Assembly: GCA_937974175.1 (NCBI GenBank)
Contig: CALJIG010000055.1
Span: forward strand, 1-64,000
Length of the DNA stretch: 64,000 bases
Source of the DNA: an uncultured Ignavibacteria bacterium
GTDB taxonomy: Bacteria > Bacteroidota > Ignavibacteria > Tepidaquicellales > Tepidaquicellaceae
Reading direction: 5' to 3'
Of the stretch, positions 35,801 to 44,676 are shown in pieces. The first letter of the stretch is position 1; every line of letters starts with the position of its first letter. Under the pieces are notes generated by a model, which worked only from the letters and a program-made list of their open reading frames with translations, was not told where the DNA came from and made no database searches. The translations under genes were made by a program, and so were the position numbers.

Positions 35801-36955
35801 TTATTTATTCTTTAATACATTAATAACTGTATCGATTTGTTCATCCGTTAAATTCACACTGCATGGAATATTTAACGTCTCTTCTAATAATTTATATGCA
35901 TTCTCAATCTTATAAGAAAAATTATTTTTATAAGGTTTTTGTTCGTGATTCAAATACCATACAGGTCTTGATTGAATTCCGTTTTGACTCAGCATTGCCA
36001 TTACCTGCTCTCTATCCATTCCATAAATATCTTTATCTATTCTCATTGCATACATCCATAGGTTACTATCTGCGTATTCCGGTGCAGGATTAATTTTTAA
36101 TCCTTCAATATTATTAATTTCCTCAGAGTATTTAGCGAAGTTTTTCTTTTTAGTTACAATATAATCCGGCAGAACTTCCATCTGCGCTACACCTATCGCG
36201 GCAAGCACATTGGGCAATCTGTAATTGTAACCAATCTCATGATGGACATATCTTACTTCATCATCTTTTGCCTGCGTAGTTAAATATTTTGCTTTCTCTG
36301 CTTTTCCTGCATCATTTGTTACAATCATTCCGCCGCCGCCTGTAGTGATAATTTTATTTCCATTGAAGGAAAAACATCCCGTATCACCTATTGTTCCTGT
36401 GAACTTTCCTTTATAATTTCCTTCTGTATAAATCGTGCCAAGACTTTCTGTAGCATCTTCTATTACAGCAATATTTCTTTCTTTGCATAGAGGAATTAAC
36501 GCATCAAGCATTACTGCATTTCCGAAAATATGCACAGGAATAATTGCAGTAATTCTTTTTCCGGATTTATTATTATATGTGAATCCGTTTTTAAAAGTTG
36601 TTTCGGTTTTTATGAACTCAATTGTCTTCGCAGCATCTATATTGTAAAATTCATCACTATCCATAAACACAGGTTCGGCATTTGCATATTTAACAGCATT
36701 GATGGGTGCAATAAACGTGAGCGTTGGTACAATCACTTCATCACCTGCTTCAACTCCGCAAAGTAGAAGAGAAATATGAATTGCTTCGGTTCCGTTTACA
36801 CATGCAATTGCAAATTCGGATTTAGTAAATTCCTTTACTTTCTCTTCGAATAAATTTACATATTTGCCTGCTGTTGATACCCATTCAGTATCAAGGCATT
36901 CCTTTACATATTTCCATTCGTTGCCTTTAAGGCTCGGAACTGATAACGGTATCAT
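35801..36955 (-). CDS. legC: LegC-type NDP-4-keto-sugar aminotransferase (DegT/DnrJ/EryC1/StrS family)
   Basis: A 384-residue PLP enzyme. The Schiff-base Lys is Lys201 in FSFNGNKIITTGGGGMI, a sequence typical of the LegC subgroup. Other motifs are VNGTEAIHISLL, IPVHIFGNAV and EDATESLGT. It should transaminate the 4-keto-6-deoxy sugar made by LegB, giving the 4-amino sugar on the way to legionaminic acid. It is directly downstream of legB (40-bp gap). Two other DegT-family aminotransferases in the locus have different active-site contexts. Confidence 0.9.
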   Translation of the reverse strand: MIPLSVPSLKGNEWKYVKECLDTEWVSTAGKYVNLFEEKVKEFTKSEFAIACVNGTEAIHISLLLCGVEAGDEVIVPTLTFIAPINAVKYANAEPVFMDSDEFYNIDAAKTIEFIKTETTFKNGFTYNNKSGKRITAIIPVHIFGNAVMLDALIPLCKERNIAVIEDATESLGTIYTEGNYKGKFTGTIGDTGCFSFNGNKIITTGGGGMIVTNDAGKAEKAKYLTTQAKDDEVRYVHHEIGYNYRLPNVLAAIGVAQMEVLPDYIVTKKKNFAKYSEEINNIEGLKINPAPEYADSNLWMYAMRIDKDIYGMDREQVMAMLSQNGIQSRPVWYLNHEQKPYKNNFSYKIENAYKLLEETLNIPCSVNLTDEQIDTVINVLKNK

Positions 36956-36995
36956 TAATTAATTTAAAGTGGTAAGTTTTAGAGACTGTGAAATG

Positions 36996-37997
36996 TTAAA
37001 CCGTATATTTATCGGCTTCGTATGAATTGATGTTTTTTTGTATGAATGAAATTGCTTCTCTCAATCCCTCTTCTAAAGTATATTGAGGAGACCAATTTAA
37101 TAACTCTTTTGCTTTTCTGTTATCGCAAATCAATTTGAATACTTCGCTTTTTTCAGGCCGAACTCTCTGCGAGTCTTCAACAATTTTTTTATCAGAGCTT
37201 AATATATTCAAAATCATTTCCGCTATTTCACCGACCGTTGCACCGACTCCGGTACCAACACTGATTACTTCACCAATTGATTTATCTTCCATCCCGGCCA
37301 TCAAAAATCCTCTTGCAGTATCTTTTACAAAAACCATATCACGCACAGGACTTAATGAACCAAGTTTTATTTCTTTTGAGTTTAACGCCTGCGTTATTAT
37401 AGTTGGAATCACAGCCCTCATTGATTGTCTCGGACCAAAAGTATTAAACGGCCTGAAAACACAAACCGGCAAATTAAATGACAGGAAATAACTCTCTGCT
37501 ATTTTATCTGCACCTATCTTTGTTGCGCTATATGGAGATTGACCCTGCATAGGATGTTTTTCATCTATGGGAGTGTATATTGCCGTACCGTAAGTTTCTG
37601 AAGTAGAAGTAACAACAATTTTAGAAATAGAATTATTTCTTGCTGCTTCCAGCATATTCAATGTGCCGTTGATATTTGCAGCTACATAAGCTGCCGGCGC
37701 TGCGTAGGAATACGGAATGCCTATCAATGCAGCAAGATGAAGTACTATATCCGAATCTTTTGTAAGAGTCTGCATCTGGAATGCATCTGTTACATCTCCG
37801 AATTTAATATCAACTTTTGATAAAATTTCCTGAGGCACAAAACGAAGATTGTTTATGTAGGATGAAGCATTGTAATGAACGAGAGCAGTTACTTCCGCCC
37901 CGTTCATTACTAACTCTTCTACTACATGGCTGCCGATAAAACCTCCGGCGCCTGTAACAAAAACTTTTTTACCTCTATAGAATTCTTTTAAATCCAT
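36996..37997 (-). CDS. legB: LegB-type NAD-dependent 4,6-dehydratase
   Basis: A 333-residue extended short-chain dehydrogenase. It has the VTGAGGFIGSHVVEEL nucleotide motif, HLAALIGIPYSY, TSTSETYGTA, the YSATK catalytic pair and RPFNTFGPRQSMRAVIPT. These follow the LegB subgroup, which removes water from a UDP- or GDP-GlcNAc-type sugar to give the 4-keto-6-deoxy sugar. It is the first nonulosonic acid gene read after the Wzc-like kinase (50-bp gap). ATG start. Confidence 0.9.
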   Translation of the reverse strand: MDLKEFYRGKKVFVTGAGGFIGSHVVEELVMNGAEVTALVHYNASSYINNLRFVPQEILSKVDIKFGDVTDAFQMQTLTKDSDIVLHLAALIGIPYSYAAPAAYVAANINGTLNMLEAARNNSISKIVVTSTSETYGTAIYTPIDEKHPMQGQSPYSATKIGADKIAESYFLSFNLPVCVFRPFNTFGPRQSMRAVIPTIITQALNSKEIKLGSLSPVRDMVFVKDTARGFLMAGMEDKSIGEVISVGTGVGATVGEIAEMILNILSSDKKIVEDSQRVRPEKSEVFKLICDNRKAKELLNWSPQYTLEEGLREAISFIQKNINSYEADKYTV

Positions 37998-38047
37998 CCG
38001 ATAAATATATTCTTTAAAACATGAGTACTTAATCCCGTTAAAAGAAA

Positions 38048-40303
38048 TTAAGCTTTATGTTTCTCTTCAGGTTTTTGGTTTTGGTAATAGTAATAATAGT
38101 TATAATAGTATCCGTAAGAAGCCTTGAAGTTAAAGTTATTCAACACTGCTCCAAGCAAGTTGTGAGGATTAATTGAGCTCAATCTTACATAACTCTTAAT
38201 GAATGCATCAAAAGGAGTCTTGTTTGCCTGTGCGACAAGAATTGTTCCGTCAGTCATATTGAATAATATTTCCGCATCCGTTACAGTAATAAACGGAGGC
38301 GAGTCAAGAACTATTATATCGTATTGCTCCTTCATCGCTGCTAAGAAATTCTTCATCTGTACAGAGCCCAGAAGTTCCGAGGGGTTCGGAGGAATCGTTC
38401 CGCTCGGAATGAACCACATATTTTCCTGCTGAGTCTTTTTTACAATATCTTCGAATGCAACATTTTTAAATAAGTAATCGCTAAGGCCCGGATATCTGTC
38501 CGTTCCTAAAGCTGAGTGAACTCTCGGTTTTCTTAAGTCGCAGTCAACAAGAAGAACTCTTTTGTTTGCCTGTGCAAAAGTACCCGCTAGGTTCAGGGCC
38601 ACAACTGTTTTACCTTCAGAAGGTATAGAGCTGGTTATTAAAATTGTTTTGATAGGTTCTGATTCCAGTTTAGAAAATTCAACGCGCGTTCTGAGCGCTT
38701 TGAATGATTCTGCAATCGGTGATTTTGGTTTAAGCGCAACCATAAATTCCGAACCGACAACAGATTTATCAGTCATGCCTTCGATATTTGGAATCCATGA
38801 AAGAACACTCATACCTCTGTTCTCAATCTGGTCAGGTGTTTTGATAGTTTTATCAAGGAAATTTCTTGTGAATGCAAAACCTAAACCTAAGCTAAGACCA
38901 ATGATCAAACCTGAAAGAAGAATAATATTCTTTTTAGGTTTTACCGGTCCGAAATCTTCAATACCGGGATCAAGCAATACTGCGTTTGCAATTCTTGCTC
39001 TCTCGTTTATAGTTGCTTCCTGATATTTTTCTTCCAGTATAAGATATAATTTTTCTGCTGATGTTGCTTCTCTTTCAAGTTTTGCAAGTTCAATACTTTC
39101 AGCAGGAAGTTTTGCAAAATCGCCTTCGTATTTTTTAAGATAATTGTCGAGTGAAGAAGTTTTGCTTCTCAGAGACTGAGTTTGAATAGTTCCGTCAAGA
39201 ATTCTTTTAGATAAATCTTTTTTCTCATCAGGAGTATTAGCAAGTATACCTGCTGACAATTGAGAAACTTTATCCCTTAAATTTCTTCTCAGTTCATTAA
39301 TTCTCTCATTAGCATCGTTTACAAGTTTTTCTTTAACGGCAGGATCTTTTATAGTAGAATTTTCTATGTCTCGCTTTACTTCATACTCGGCAATCTGTCT
39401 CTGGAATTCTTCAATATAAGATTTTGATACCTGACCCTGAATATAATCATTCATTGATGGATCAATTTTCCCAAGTTCATTTTTTAATGTGTTCAGTCCG
39501 TTTTCAGAAGCTCTTAGCTCAATATCAGCTGCTTTTTTCTGAGCATCGTATTGCGATATTATCGCAACTAAATTCGTTGCCTGCGCATCTAAGATTAATA
39601 GTCCCGTTCTCTTTTGAAAATCTTCAAGCTTTGCCTCAGCGGTATTTAGTTCATTAAATTTTTTATCTTTTTCAGTAGCTAGGAATTGCTTTACCGCCGT
39701 GATATCCTGACGGGATAAATCCTTTAAATATGCGACATATGTATTCGTATATGTAAGAGTAATTAACTGAGCTTCTCTGAAAGACGGACTTTCAACACTG
39801 ATTTCCAAAGCATCGAGACCTTTTTTCTGAGAAACGCCGATAATACCAATTAAGGATTTTCTTAAGTTTTCCTGACTAATGAAAGAAACTTTCCCATCCT
39901 TAGATTTACTTGCCAAGAAAGCAAAATCTGTAAAGTCCGTTAAGTGCTTTAATGAGTCAAGAATTTCTGTAGCACTTACATCGCGAATGTAAAAGCTCTT
40001 AAGAACTTCCATTTGATTAAGAATATATCTCTCTGTTCTGTAATCACCCATTTCACCGAAAGGATTTTCAAGTATGCTACCCTTTGGATTATCGATTTTT
40101 AATACAGTTGTAGAGCGGTATATATTCTTTGCGAAGTAAAGATAAGTAAAAGTACACAAGACTGCTACCGTAAAGATAAGCAGTATAGGAAGTAAGTTGG
40201 CGCGGATAACATTTATATAGAATTTAAAATCATCGCCCTGTTCAAGCGCAAATGATTCTGCAAATTCTTTATTCGCTGCCGATGTGCTGGTGTTTTTCTC
40301 CAT
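38048..40303 (-). CDS. Wzc-like polysaccharide co-polymerase and bacterial tyrosine kinase
   Basis: A 751-residue inner-membrane protein. Residues 20-60 hold the first transmembrane helix and Wzz domain. A long coiled-coil periplasmic part (about 200-430) follows. The second membrane helix is near 450-475 (LLSGLIIGLSLGLGFAFT). The cytoplasmic BY-kinase has Walker A in SSIPSEGKTV near 560, Walker A' LLVDCDLRKPR, Walker B IIVLDSPPF near 663, and a C-terminal tyrosine cluster YGYYYNYYYYYQ (730-741) for autophosphorylation. It controls chain length and export. No Wzb phosphatase gene lies in the window. Small export genes lie upstream. Confidence 0.95.
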   Translation of the reverse strand: MEKNTSTSAANKEFAESFALEQGDDFKFYINVIRANLLPILLIFTVAVLCTFTYLYFAKNIYRSTTVLKIDNPKGSILENPFGEMGDYRTERYILNQMEVLKSFYIRDVSATEILDSLKHLTDFTDFAFLASKSKDGKVSFISQENLRKSLIGIIGVSQKKGLDALEISVESPSFREAQLITLTYTNTYVAYLKDLSRQDITAVKQFLATEKDKKFNELNTAEAKLEDFQKRTGLLILDAQATNLVAIISQYDAQKKAADIELRASENGLNTLKNELGKIDPSMNDYIQGQVSKSYIEEFQRQIAEYEVKRDIENSTIKDPAVKEKLVNDANERINELRRNLRDKVSQLSAGILANTPDEKKDLSKRILDGTIQTQSLRSKTSSLDNYLKKYEGDFAKLPAESIELAKLEREATSAEKLYLILEEKYQEATINERARIANAVLLDPGIEDFGPVKPKKNIILLSGLIIGLSLGLGFAFTRNFLDKTIKTPDQIENRGMSVLSWIPNIEGMTDKSVVGSEFMVALKPKSPIAESFKALRTRVEFSKLESEPIKTILITSSIPSEGKTVVALNLAGTFAQANKRVLLVDCDLRKPRVHSALGTDRYPGLSDYLFKNVAFEDIVKKTQQENMWFIPSGTIPPNPSELLGSVQMKNFLAAMKEQYDIIVLDSPPFITVTDAEILFNMTDGTILVAQANKTPFDAFIKSYVRLSSINPHNLLGAVLNNFNFKASYGYYYNYYYYYQNQKPEEKHKA

Positions 40304-40350
40304 AAACAGATGTTACATTTAAATACTAAAATTGAAAGTAAAAGAAAAAT

Positions 40351-40629
40351 TTAAATAAATTTTTCCAAATAATAATAAATAATAAGTGCAGTAGAACATA
40401 CAATTATTATATAGAGTAATATTGCTCTGAACCAGTGTTTAGCCGGTTTTAATGTAAAGTATCTGCCTTTCCACTGACAGTTTTTACAAAAAAACAACTT
40501 AAAGAATAGCATCTTTGCTATTTTATCTTTTAAACCGCGTGAACGGTATTTCTTTAAAGTCCCGGTCGCACCACAGTTTACACATTTGGAAAATTCCGGT
40601 CTATAACGTTTTAATAATCTGAATTCCAT
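40351..40629 (-). CDS. Small zinc-ribbon membrane protein of unknown function
   Basis: This 92-residue protein has two CxxC pairs (CVNCGATG near 17 and CKNCQW near 48), which suggest a zinc ribbon. A C-terminal transmembrane helix follows (about 68-86, FRAILLYIIIVCSTALIIYYYL). It is basic between the two. Its position, 5 bp after the SLBB protein gene and 47 bp before the Wzc-like gene, implies a link to polysaccharide export or its control. I do not recognise a named family. ATG start. Confidence 0.65.
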   Translation of the reverse strand: MEFRLLKRYRPEFSKCVNCGATGTLKKYRSRGLKDKIAKMLFFKLFFCKNCQWKGRYFTLKPAKHWFRAILLYIIIVCSTALIIYYYLEKFI

Positions 40630-40634
40630 TAGAA

Positions 40635-41168
40635 TTAGTTGTTTCTAGATATTGTTAGAACCAATATACCAAGTGAAATCAACACTGAGGATATGGATAA
40701 AATAAAGTTAAGATTATCGCGGAAAAAATATCTTGGACTTCCCGGTACTAACACTATATCTCCTGATATTAGCACAGGATTTCCTTTTCCCTGCTGGTTA
40801 ATTTTTTCTCCCCAAAGATAATCATTGTAGTTAAGATTTATTATCTGATCTTGCGTTATTCTCAATGTATCATTTTTTGGTCTGATTATTCTTATATCTT
40901 CAAGATTTGAATCAGGGATAGGACCGCCTCCTAAAGTAACTAAATCAATGAATGTAGTTCCCTTTGGAATAAGATATTTTCCGGGATTTTTAACATATCC
41001 CCACAAATTTACTTCTATATTCACTCTTTCTTTATCAGAATAATTATAGTAGTTCGCTCCGGTTATTTTCAGTTCTTCAGGACCGATTTTGTCTTTACCA
41101 TCCTGCGCAAATAGTTTTACAGTCAGCGAAAACAGCAAAAATGAAAATATTAAAAATTTTAATTTCAT
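40635..41168 (-). CDS. SLBB-domain polysaccharide export protein, short (Wza-related)
   Basis: A 177-residue protein with a signal peptide (about 1-21, ending KLFAQ). One SLBB-type domain follows (about 48-135: VNLWGYVKNPGKYLIPKGTTFIDLVTLGGG and the late SGDIVLVPG). A C-terminal transmembrane helix spans about 153-173. A typical Wza has a Poly_export domain and several SLBB domains over about 360-380 residues. Here only one SLBB domain is left, so it probably cooperates with another outer-membrane component. It precedes the zinc-ribbon and Wzc-like genes. Confidence 0.8.
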   Translation of the reverse strand: MKLKFLIFSFLLFSLTVKLFAQDGKDKIGPEELKITGANYYNYSDKERVNIEVNLWGYVKNPGKYLIPKGTTFIDLVTLGGGPIPDSNLEDIRIIRPKNDTLRITQDQIINLNYNDYLWGEKINQQGKGNPVLISGDIVLVPGSPRYFFRDNLNFILSISSVLISLGILVLTISRNN

Positions 41169-41278
41169 CTGGTTTTGTTATTGAAAATTAAAAATTGTGG
41201 AAAGCAAAAAACACAAAAACAGGAATTTATGCCTCACAGAATTTAAAAGAAATGGAAAAATTAATTTTTTGTAAAATT

Positions 41279-42433
41279 TTAAAGGTTATTTGTTCTCAAT
41301 TTTGATGCAATATAGGAAACATCTTCATCACTTAATCCGGGAAATAACGGCAGTGCAATACTGCATTTTTCTGCAACTAATGAATTAAAACAATCAGCAT
41401 TACTATAGGAATATTTTTTTTTATAATAGCCCTGATACGCCGCAGAATGCGTTCCCTGTCTTGTCATAATTCCGGCATCATCCAGTTTCTTCATCAAATC
41501 ATTTCTTTGATTAAATATCATATCAATATTATTCTCATTTATTTTTTCAGGTTCAAACAAACAAACATAAGATTGATAGCTGTGAATGTAATCTTTTCCG
41601 GCAGCCGGTAATTTCAAAAATTTAATGTCCTTAAGGTATGTATCGTAAAGACCAGCAATTCTTTTCCTTTCACTAAGCAAAAAATCTATCTTCTTCATCT
41701 GTGAGACGCCTAATGCCCCTTGTATATCGGTCATTCTGAAATTGTATCCTAAATTATCATAATCAGTAAGAAGAAACGGTAAATCTTTTTTATCCGATGC
41801 TCCGTGATTTCTCAAACTTCTGCATAATGCATCTTTATCATTATCATTTGTGGTTATCATTCCGCCTTCACCCGTTGTAATTGATTTTCGTGGATGAAAC
41901 GAAAAACATCCGTAATCTCCGAATGTTCCGCAGTGCCTTCCTTTGTAATATGAACCCAGCGCGCATGCAGCATCTTCGACAACAAATAAACTGTATTTTT
42001 GAGCAATGTTTTTTACAACATCCATATCGGCACATAAGCCAAATAAATGTACGGCTATAATTCCCTTCGTTCTTGGTGTAATCTTCTCTTCAATCTTGTT
42101 TACATCAATATTAAAAGTAGCTAAATCAATATCAATAAAAACAGGCTTTGCACCCGTATATTCTACTGCGTTTGCAGTTGCAATCCAGGTAAAAGAAGGC
42201 ATAATTACTTCGTCGCCGTCTTTTAATCCGAAAGTTGAGAGAACTAATTGCAGCGCTGTTGAACATGAAGATACTGCAATTGAATTCTTTGCATTGGTAA
42301 ACTTTGAAAATGAATCCTCAAACTCTTTTACAAATTTTCCCTGTAAAACCCAGCCGTCTTTTAAAGGCCGGCTTACTGAATTTAAATCATCTTCGTCAAA
42401 ATATGTTTTTCCTATTGGTATAGGTTCCCTCAA
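41279..42433 (-). CDS. DegT/DnrJ/EryC1/StrS family sugar aminotransferase
   Basis: A 384-residue PLP-dependent aminotransferase. Lys183 in FSFHPRKSITTGEGGMI is the Schiff-base residue. SSCSTALQL, HLFGLCADMD and EDAACALG complete the fold. The substrate should be a keto sugar nucleotide. Two other aminotransferases (legC and wbpE types) are present, so this one probably makes a further amino sugar. The TTG start overlaps the TGA of the upstream hydroxyglutarate oxidase gene (TTGA), which suggests functional coupling with it through glutamate/2-oxoglutarate. A 110-bp AT-rich gap follows. Confidence 0.87.
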   Translation of the reverse strand: MREPIPIGKTYFDEDDLNSVSRPLKDGWVLQGKFVKEFEDSFSKFTNAKNSIAVSSCSTALQLVLSTFGLKDGDEVIMPSFTWIATANAVEYTGAKPVFIDIDLATFNIDVNKIEEKITPRTKGIIAVHLFGLCADMDVVKNIAQKYSLFVVEDAACALGSYYKGRHCGTFGDYGCFSFHPRKSITTGEGGMITTNDNDKDALCRSLRNHGASDKKDLPFLLTDYDNLGYNFRMTDIQGALGVSQMKKIDFLLSERKRIAGLYDTYLKDIKFLKLPAAGKDYIHSYQSYVCLFEPEKINENNIDMIFNQRNDLMKKLDDAGIMTRQGTHSAAYQGYYKKKYSYSNADCFNSLVAEKCSIALPLFPGLSDEDVSYIASKLRTNNL

Positions 42434-43626
42434 AATAAATTTATCACCTTATCTTTAATATAACTGCCGATAGATAACGAAGAGGTTGCTGCCGGTGATG
42501 GAGCATTACATACATTCAAAATCTTTCCATTCTGGACAATTAAAAAATCATCAATTAGCTTTCCATCTTTACTGCATGCCTGAGCCCGTACTCCGGAGCC
42601 GCCTTCTACTAAATCTTCCTCTTTGATTTCAGGTATTAATTTTTGAAGTGCGCTTGTAAATGCTGATTTAGAAAATGAGCGGTACATCTCACCCATTCCT
42701 GTCTTCCAGTATTTAGCAGCGATTTTAATAAATCCGGGATAAGTTAGCGAGGAAAAAAGTTCGCCTAAATTTATATCTGATTTCTTGTATCCCTCCTTGC
42801 TGAATGCAAAAACTGCATTGGGTCCGGCTTCTACACCTCCCCCAATCATTCTTGTAAAGTGAACTCCCAGAAATGGAAATGCCGGGTCGGGCACGGGATA
42901 AATCAGATTTTTTACAAAGTACTCTTTTTCTTTTTTAATTTTGTAATACTCGCCTCTGAAAGGGATTATTTTAAAATTAACATTATCAGTTGAAAATGCT
43001 GCCAACTCATCGGAATATAAACCACCGCAGCAAACTATCACTTCGGATTCATACTCAAACATATCAGTTACAACTATATTAGAATCACTTCTTTTTTCAA
43101 TTTTTACAACTTTCTCATTGAATTTTGCATCGGCACCTTTTTCTTTTAAAAGCTGTAAAAGCTTTGCAGAGACTTCTTTGTAATCAATAATTCCGGTCTG
43201 AGGAACGTGAATTCCTTTTATACATTGTACATGAGGCTCAAGCTCTTTTACTTCTTCGGAAGTCAGATATTTTATATTGGCAAGACCATTCTCTTTTCCT
43301 CTGGCGAAAATATTATCAAGAGCAGGAAGCTCTTTATCATTCAATGCGATAATAACTTTTCCGCACAGGTCATACTTAATACCGTTTTCATCGCAGAAAT
43401 TTATAAGCTGATTATATCCGTTAATGCAATTGACAGCTTTCAGACTTCCGGGCTTATAATAAATACCTGAGTGAATTACCCCGCTATTATTTCCCGTCTG
43501 ATGTTTTGCTGCATCGCTCTCCTTATCAATAATCAAAAGCTTAAGGTTCGGTTTTGCTTCAAGTATTTTATAAGCGGATGCTAAACCAACAATACCTGCG
43601 CCAATGACTATTACATCGTATTTCAA
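42430..43626 (-). CDS. lhgO: L-2-hydroxyglutarate oxidase/dehydrogenase (LhgO family)
   Basis: A 398-residue FAD enzyme of the DAO superfamily. The dinucleotide motif VIVIGAGIVGLASAYKIL is at the N-terminus, and NNSGVIHSGIYYKPGSLKA is the LhgO signature. PVPDPAFPFLGVHFTRMIGG and GGSGVRAQA follow. It oxidises L-2-hydroxyglutarate to 2-oxoglutarate. It sits 3 bp downstream of a WbpB-like gene and overlaps an aminotransferase gene. WbpB/WlbA enzymes are known to re-oxidise their NADH with 2-oxoglutarate, yielding 2-hydroxyglutarate. A recycling role in this locus is therefore likely. TTG start. Confidence 0.9.
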   Translation of the reverse strand: MKYDVIVIGAGIVGLASAYKILEAKPNLKLLIIDKESDAAKHQTGNNSGVIHSGIYYKPGSLKAVNCINGYNQLINFCDENGIKYDLCGKVIIALNDKELPALDNIFARGKENGLANIKYLTSEEVKELEPHVQCIKGIHVPQTGIIDYKEVSAKLLQLLKEKGADAKFNEKVVKIEKRSDSNIVVTDMFEYESEVIVCCGGLYSDELAAFSTDNVNFKIIPFRGEYYKIKKEKEYFVKNLIYPVPDPAFPFLGVHFTRMIGGGVEAGPNAVFAFSKEGYKKSDINLGELFSSLTYPGFIKIAAKYWKTGMGEMYRSFSKSAFTSALQKLIPEIKEEDLVEGGSGVRAQACSKDGKLIDDFLIVQNGKILNVCNAPSPAATSSLSIGSYIKDKVINLF

Positions 43627-43629
43627 ATT

Positions 43630-44661
43630 TTATTTATCTGTTTTATTCTTTAGCGAATAAATTCTTTCAATTATATCAACAACTTTTAATCCTTCAAGAG
43701 CATTTGTTGTAATGACATTCCTTCCTTTTAATACATCAATCACATTTTCAAAAATATAATGATGATTTGCTGCTGAACCTTTGTATGCGCCGTAATCATT
43801 AGCAGGATTTACAGGGGCAAGTTCAGGCATCGTATAATCTTTTATATTACAGTATTCTACTTCATTCATATACTGCCCGCCTATTTTAACGCTTCCATTC
43901 TTGCCGATAATAGTAATACTGCTTTCCATGTTTGTATTCCACAGTGACGTAGAATAATTTATGCATCCCATTCCACCGTTGATAAAATCAAAGCTGACCG
44001 TACCTGAATCTTCAAACTCAGTTAAACCGGCATGATTAAAGTTATTGAACTTCGCCTGAATATCTTTTATATCTCCGAAAAGCCAGTACATAATATCAAT
44101 GAAATGTGAGAACTGTGTAAACAATGTTCCGCCGTCAAGATCTTTTGTGCCTTTCCAGTTTCCCTTTTTATAATAACGCTCATCTCTGTTCCAGTAACAA
44201 TTCAGCTGAACCATATAGGTGTCGCCGAGTATTCCTCCTTCTACAACTTCTTTTATCCATTGAGAAGGAGGAGAGTATCTGTTTTGCATCACACAAAAAA
44301 CCTGCCTTGAAGCCTGAAGCGCTTTGAAAATTATTTTTTCACATTCCGCAACAGTAAGTGCCATGGGCTTTTCACAAACGATGTGTTTACCTTTATCCAA
44401 AGCTTTTAATGAATGTTCGCCATGCAACCCGTTAGGAGTAGCAACGCACATTACATCAAATTCAATATTTGAACCAAGCAAATCATCAATAGAAGAAAAG
44501 AAGGGAACATCATAATTTTCGAGCCGTAATTCTTCTTTAGGAAGTATATCGCACATGGCCACAAGCTCTGATTCATCATTTCTGTTTATCATTTCAGCGT
44601 GTCTTTTACCTATATGCCCTGAGCCTACTACAGCAAATTTAACTTTCTTATTGGGATGCAT
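43630..44661 (-). CDS. wbpB: WbpB/WlbA-like Gfo/Idh/MocA oxidoreductase (UDP-GlcNAcA 3-dehydrogenase)
   Basis: A 343-residue oxidoreductase. Motifs are VKFAVVGSGHIGKRHAEMI, CEKPMALTVAECE, MQNRYSPPSQWIKE and GGTLFTQFSHFIDIMYWLFG. These fit the WbpB/WlbA group, which oxidises C3 of UDP-GlcNAc uronate before transamination by WbpE and acetylation by WbpD. It lies 15 bp downstream of the wbpA-type gene and 3 bp upstream of lhgO. The assignment draws on both motifs and the wbpA/D/E context. Confidence 0.85.
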   Translation of the reverse strand: MHPNKKVKFAVVGSGHIGKRHAEMINRNDESELVAMCDILPKEELRLENYDVPFFSSIDDLLGSNIEFDVMCVATPNGLHGEHSLKALDKGKHIVCEKPMALTVAECEKIIFKALQASRQVFCVMQNRYSPPSQWIKEVVEGGILGDTYMVQLNCYWNRDERYYKKGNWKGTKDLDGGTLFTQFSHFIDIMYWLFGDIKDIQAKFNNFNHAGLTEFEDSGTVSFDFINGGMGCINYSTSLWNTNMESSITIIGKNGSVKIGGQYMNEVEYCNIKDYTMPELAPVNPANDYGAYKGSAANHHYIFENVIDVLKGRNVITTNALEGLKVVDIIERIYSLKNKTDK

Positions 44662-44676
44662 TATAATTTATAAGTA

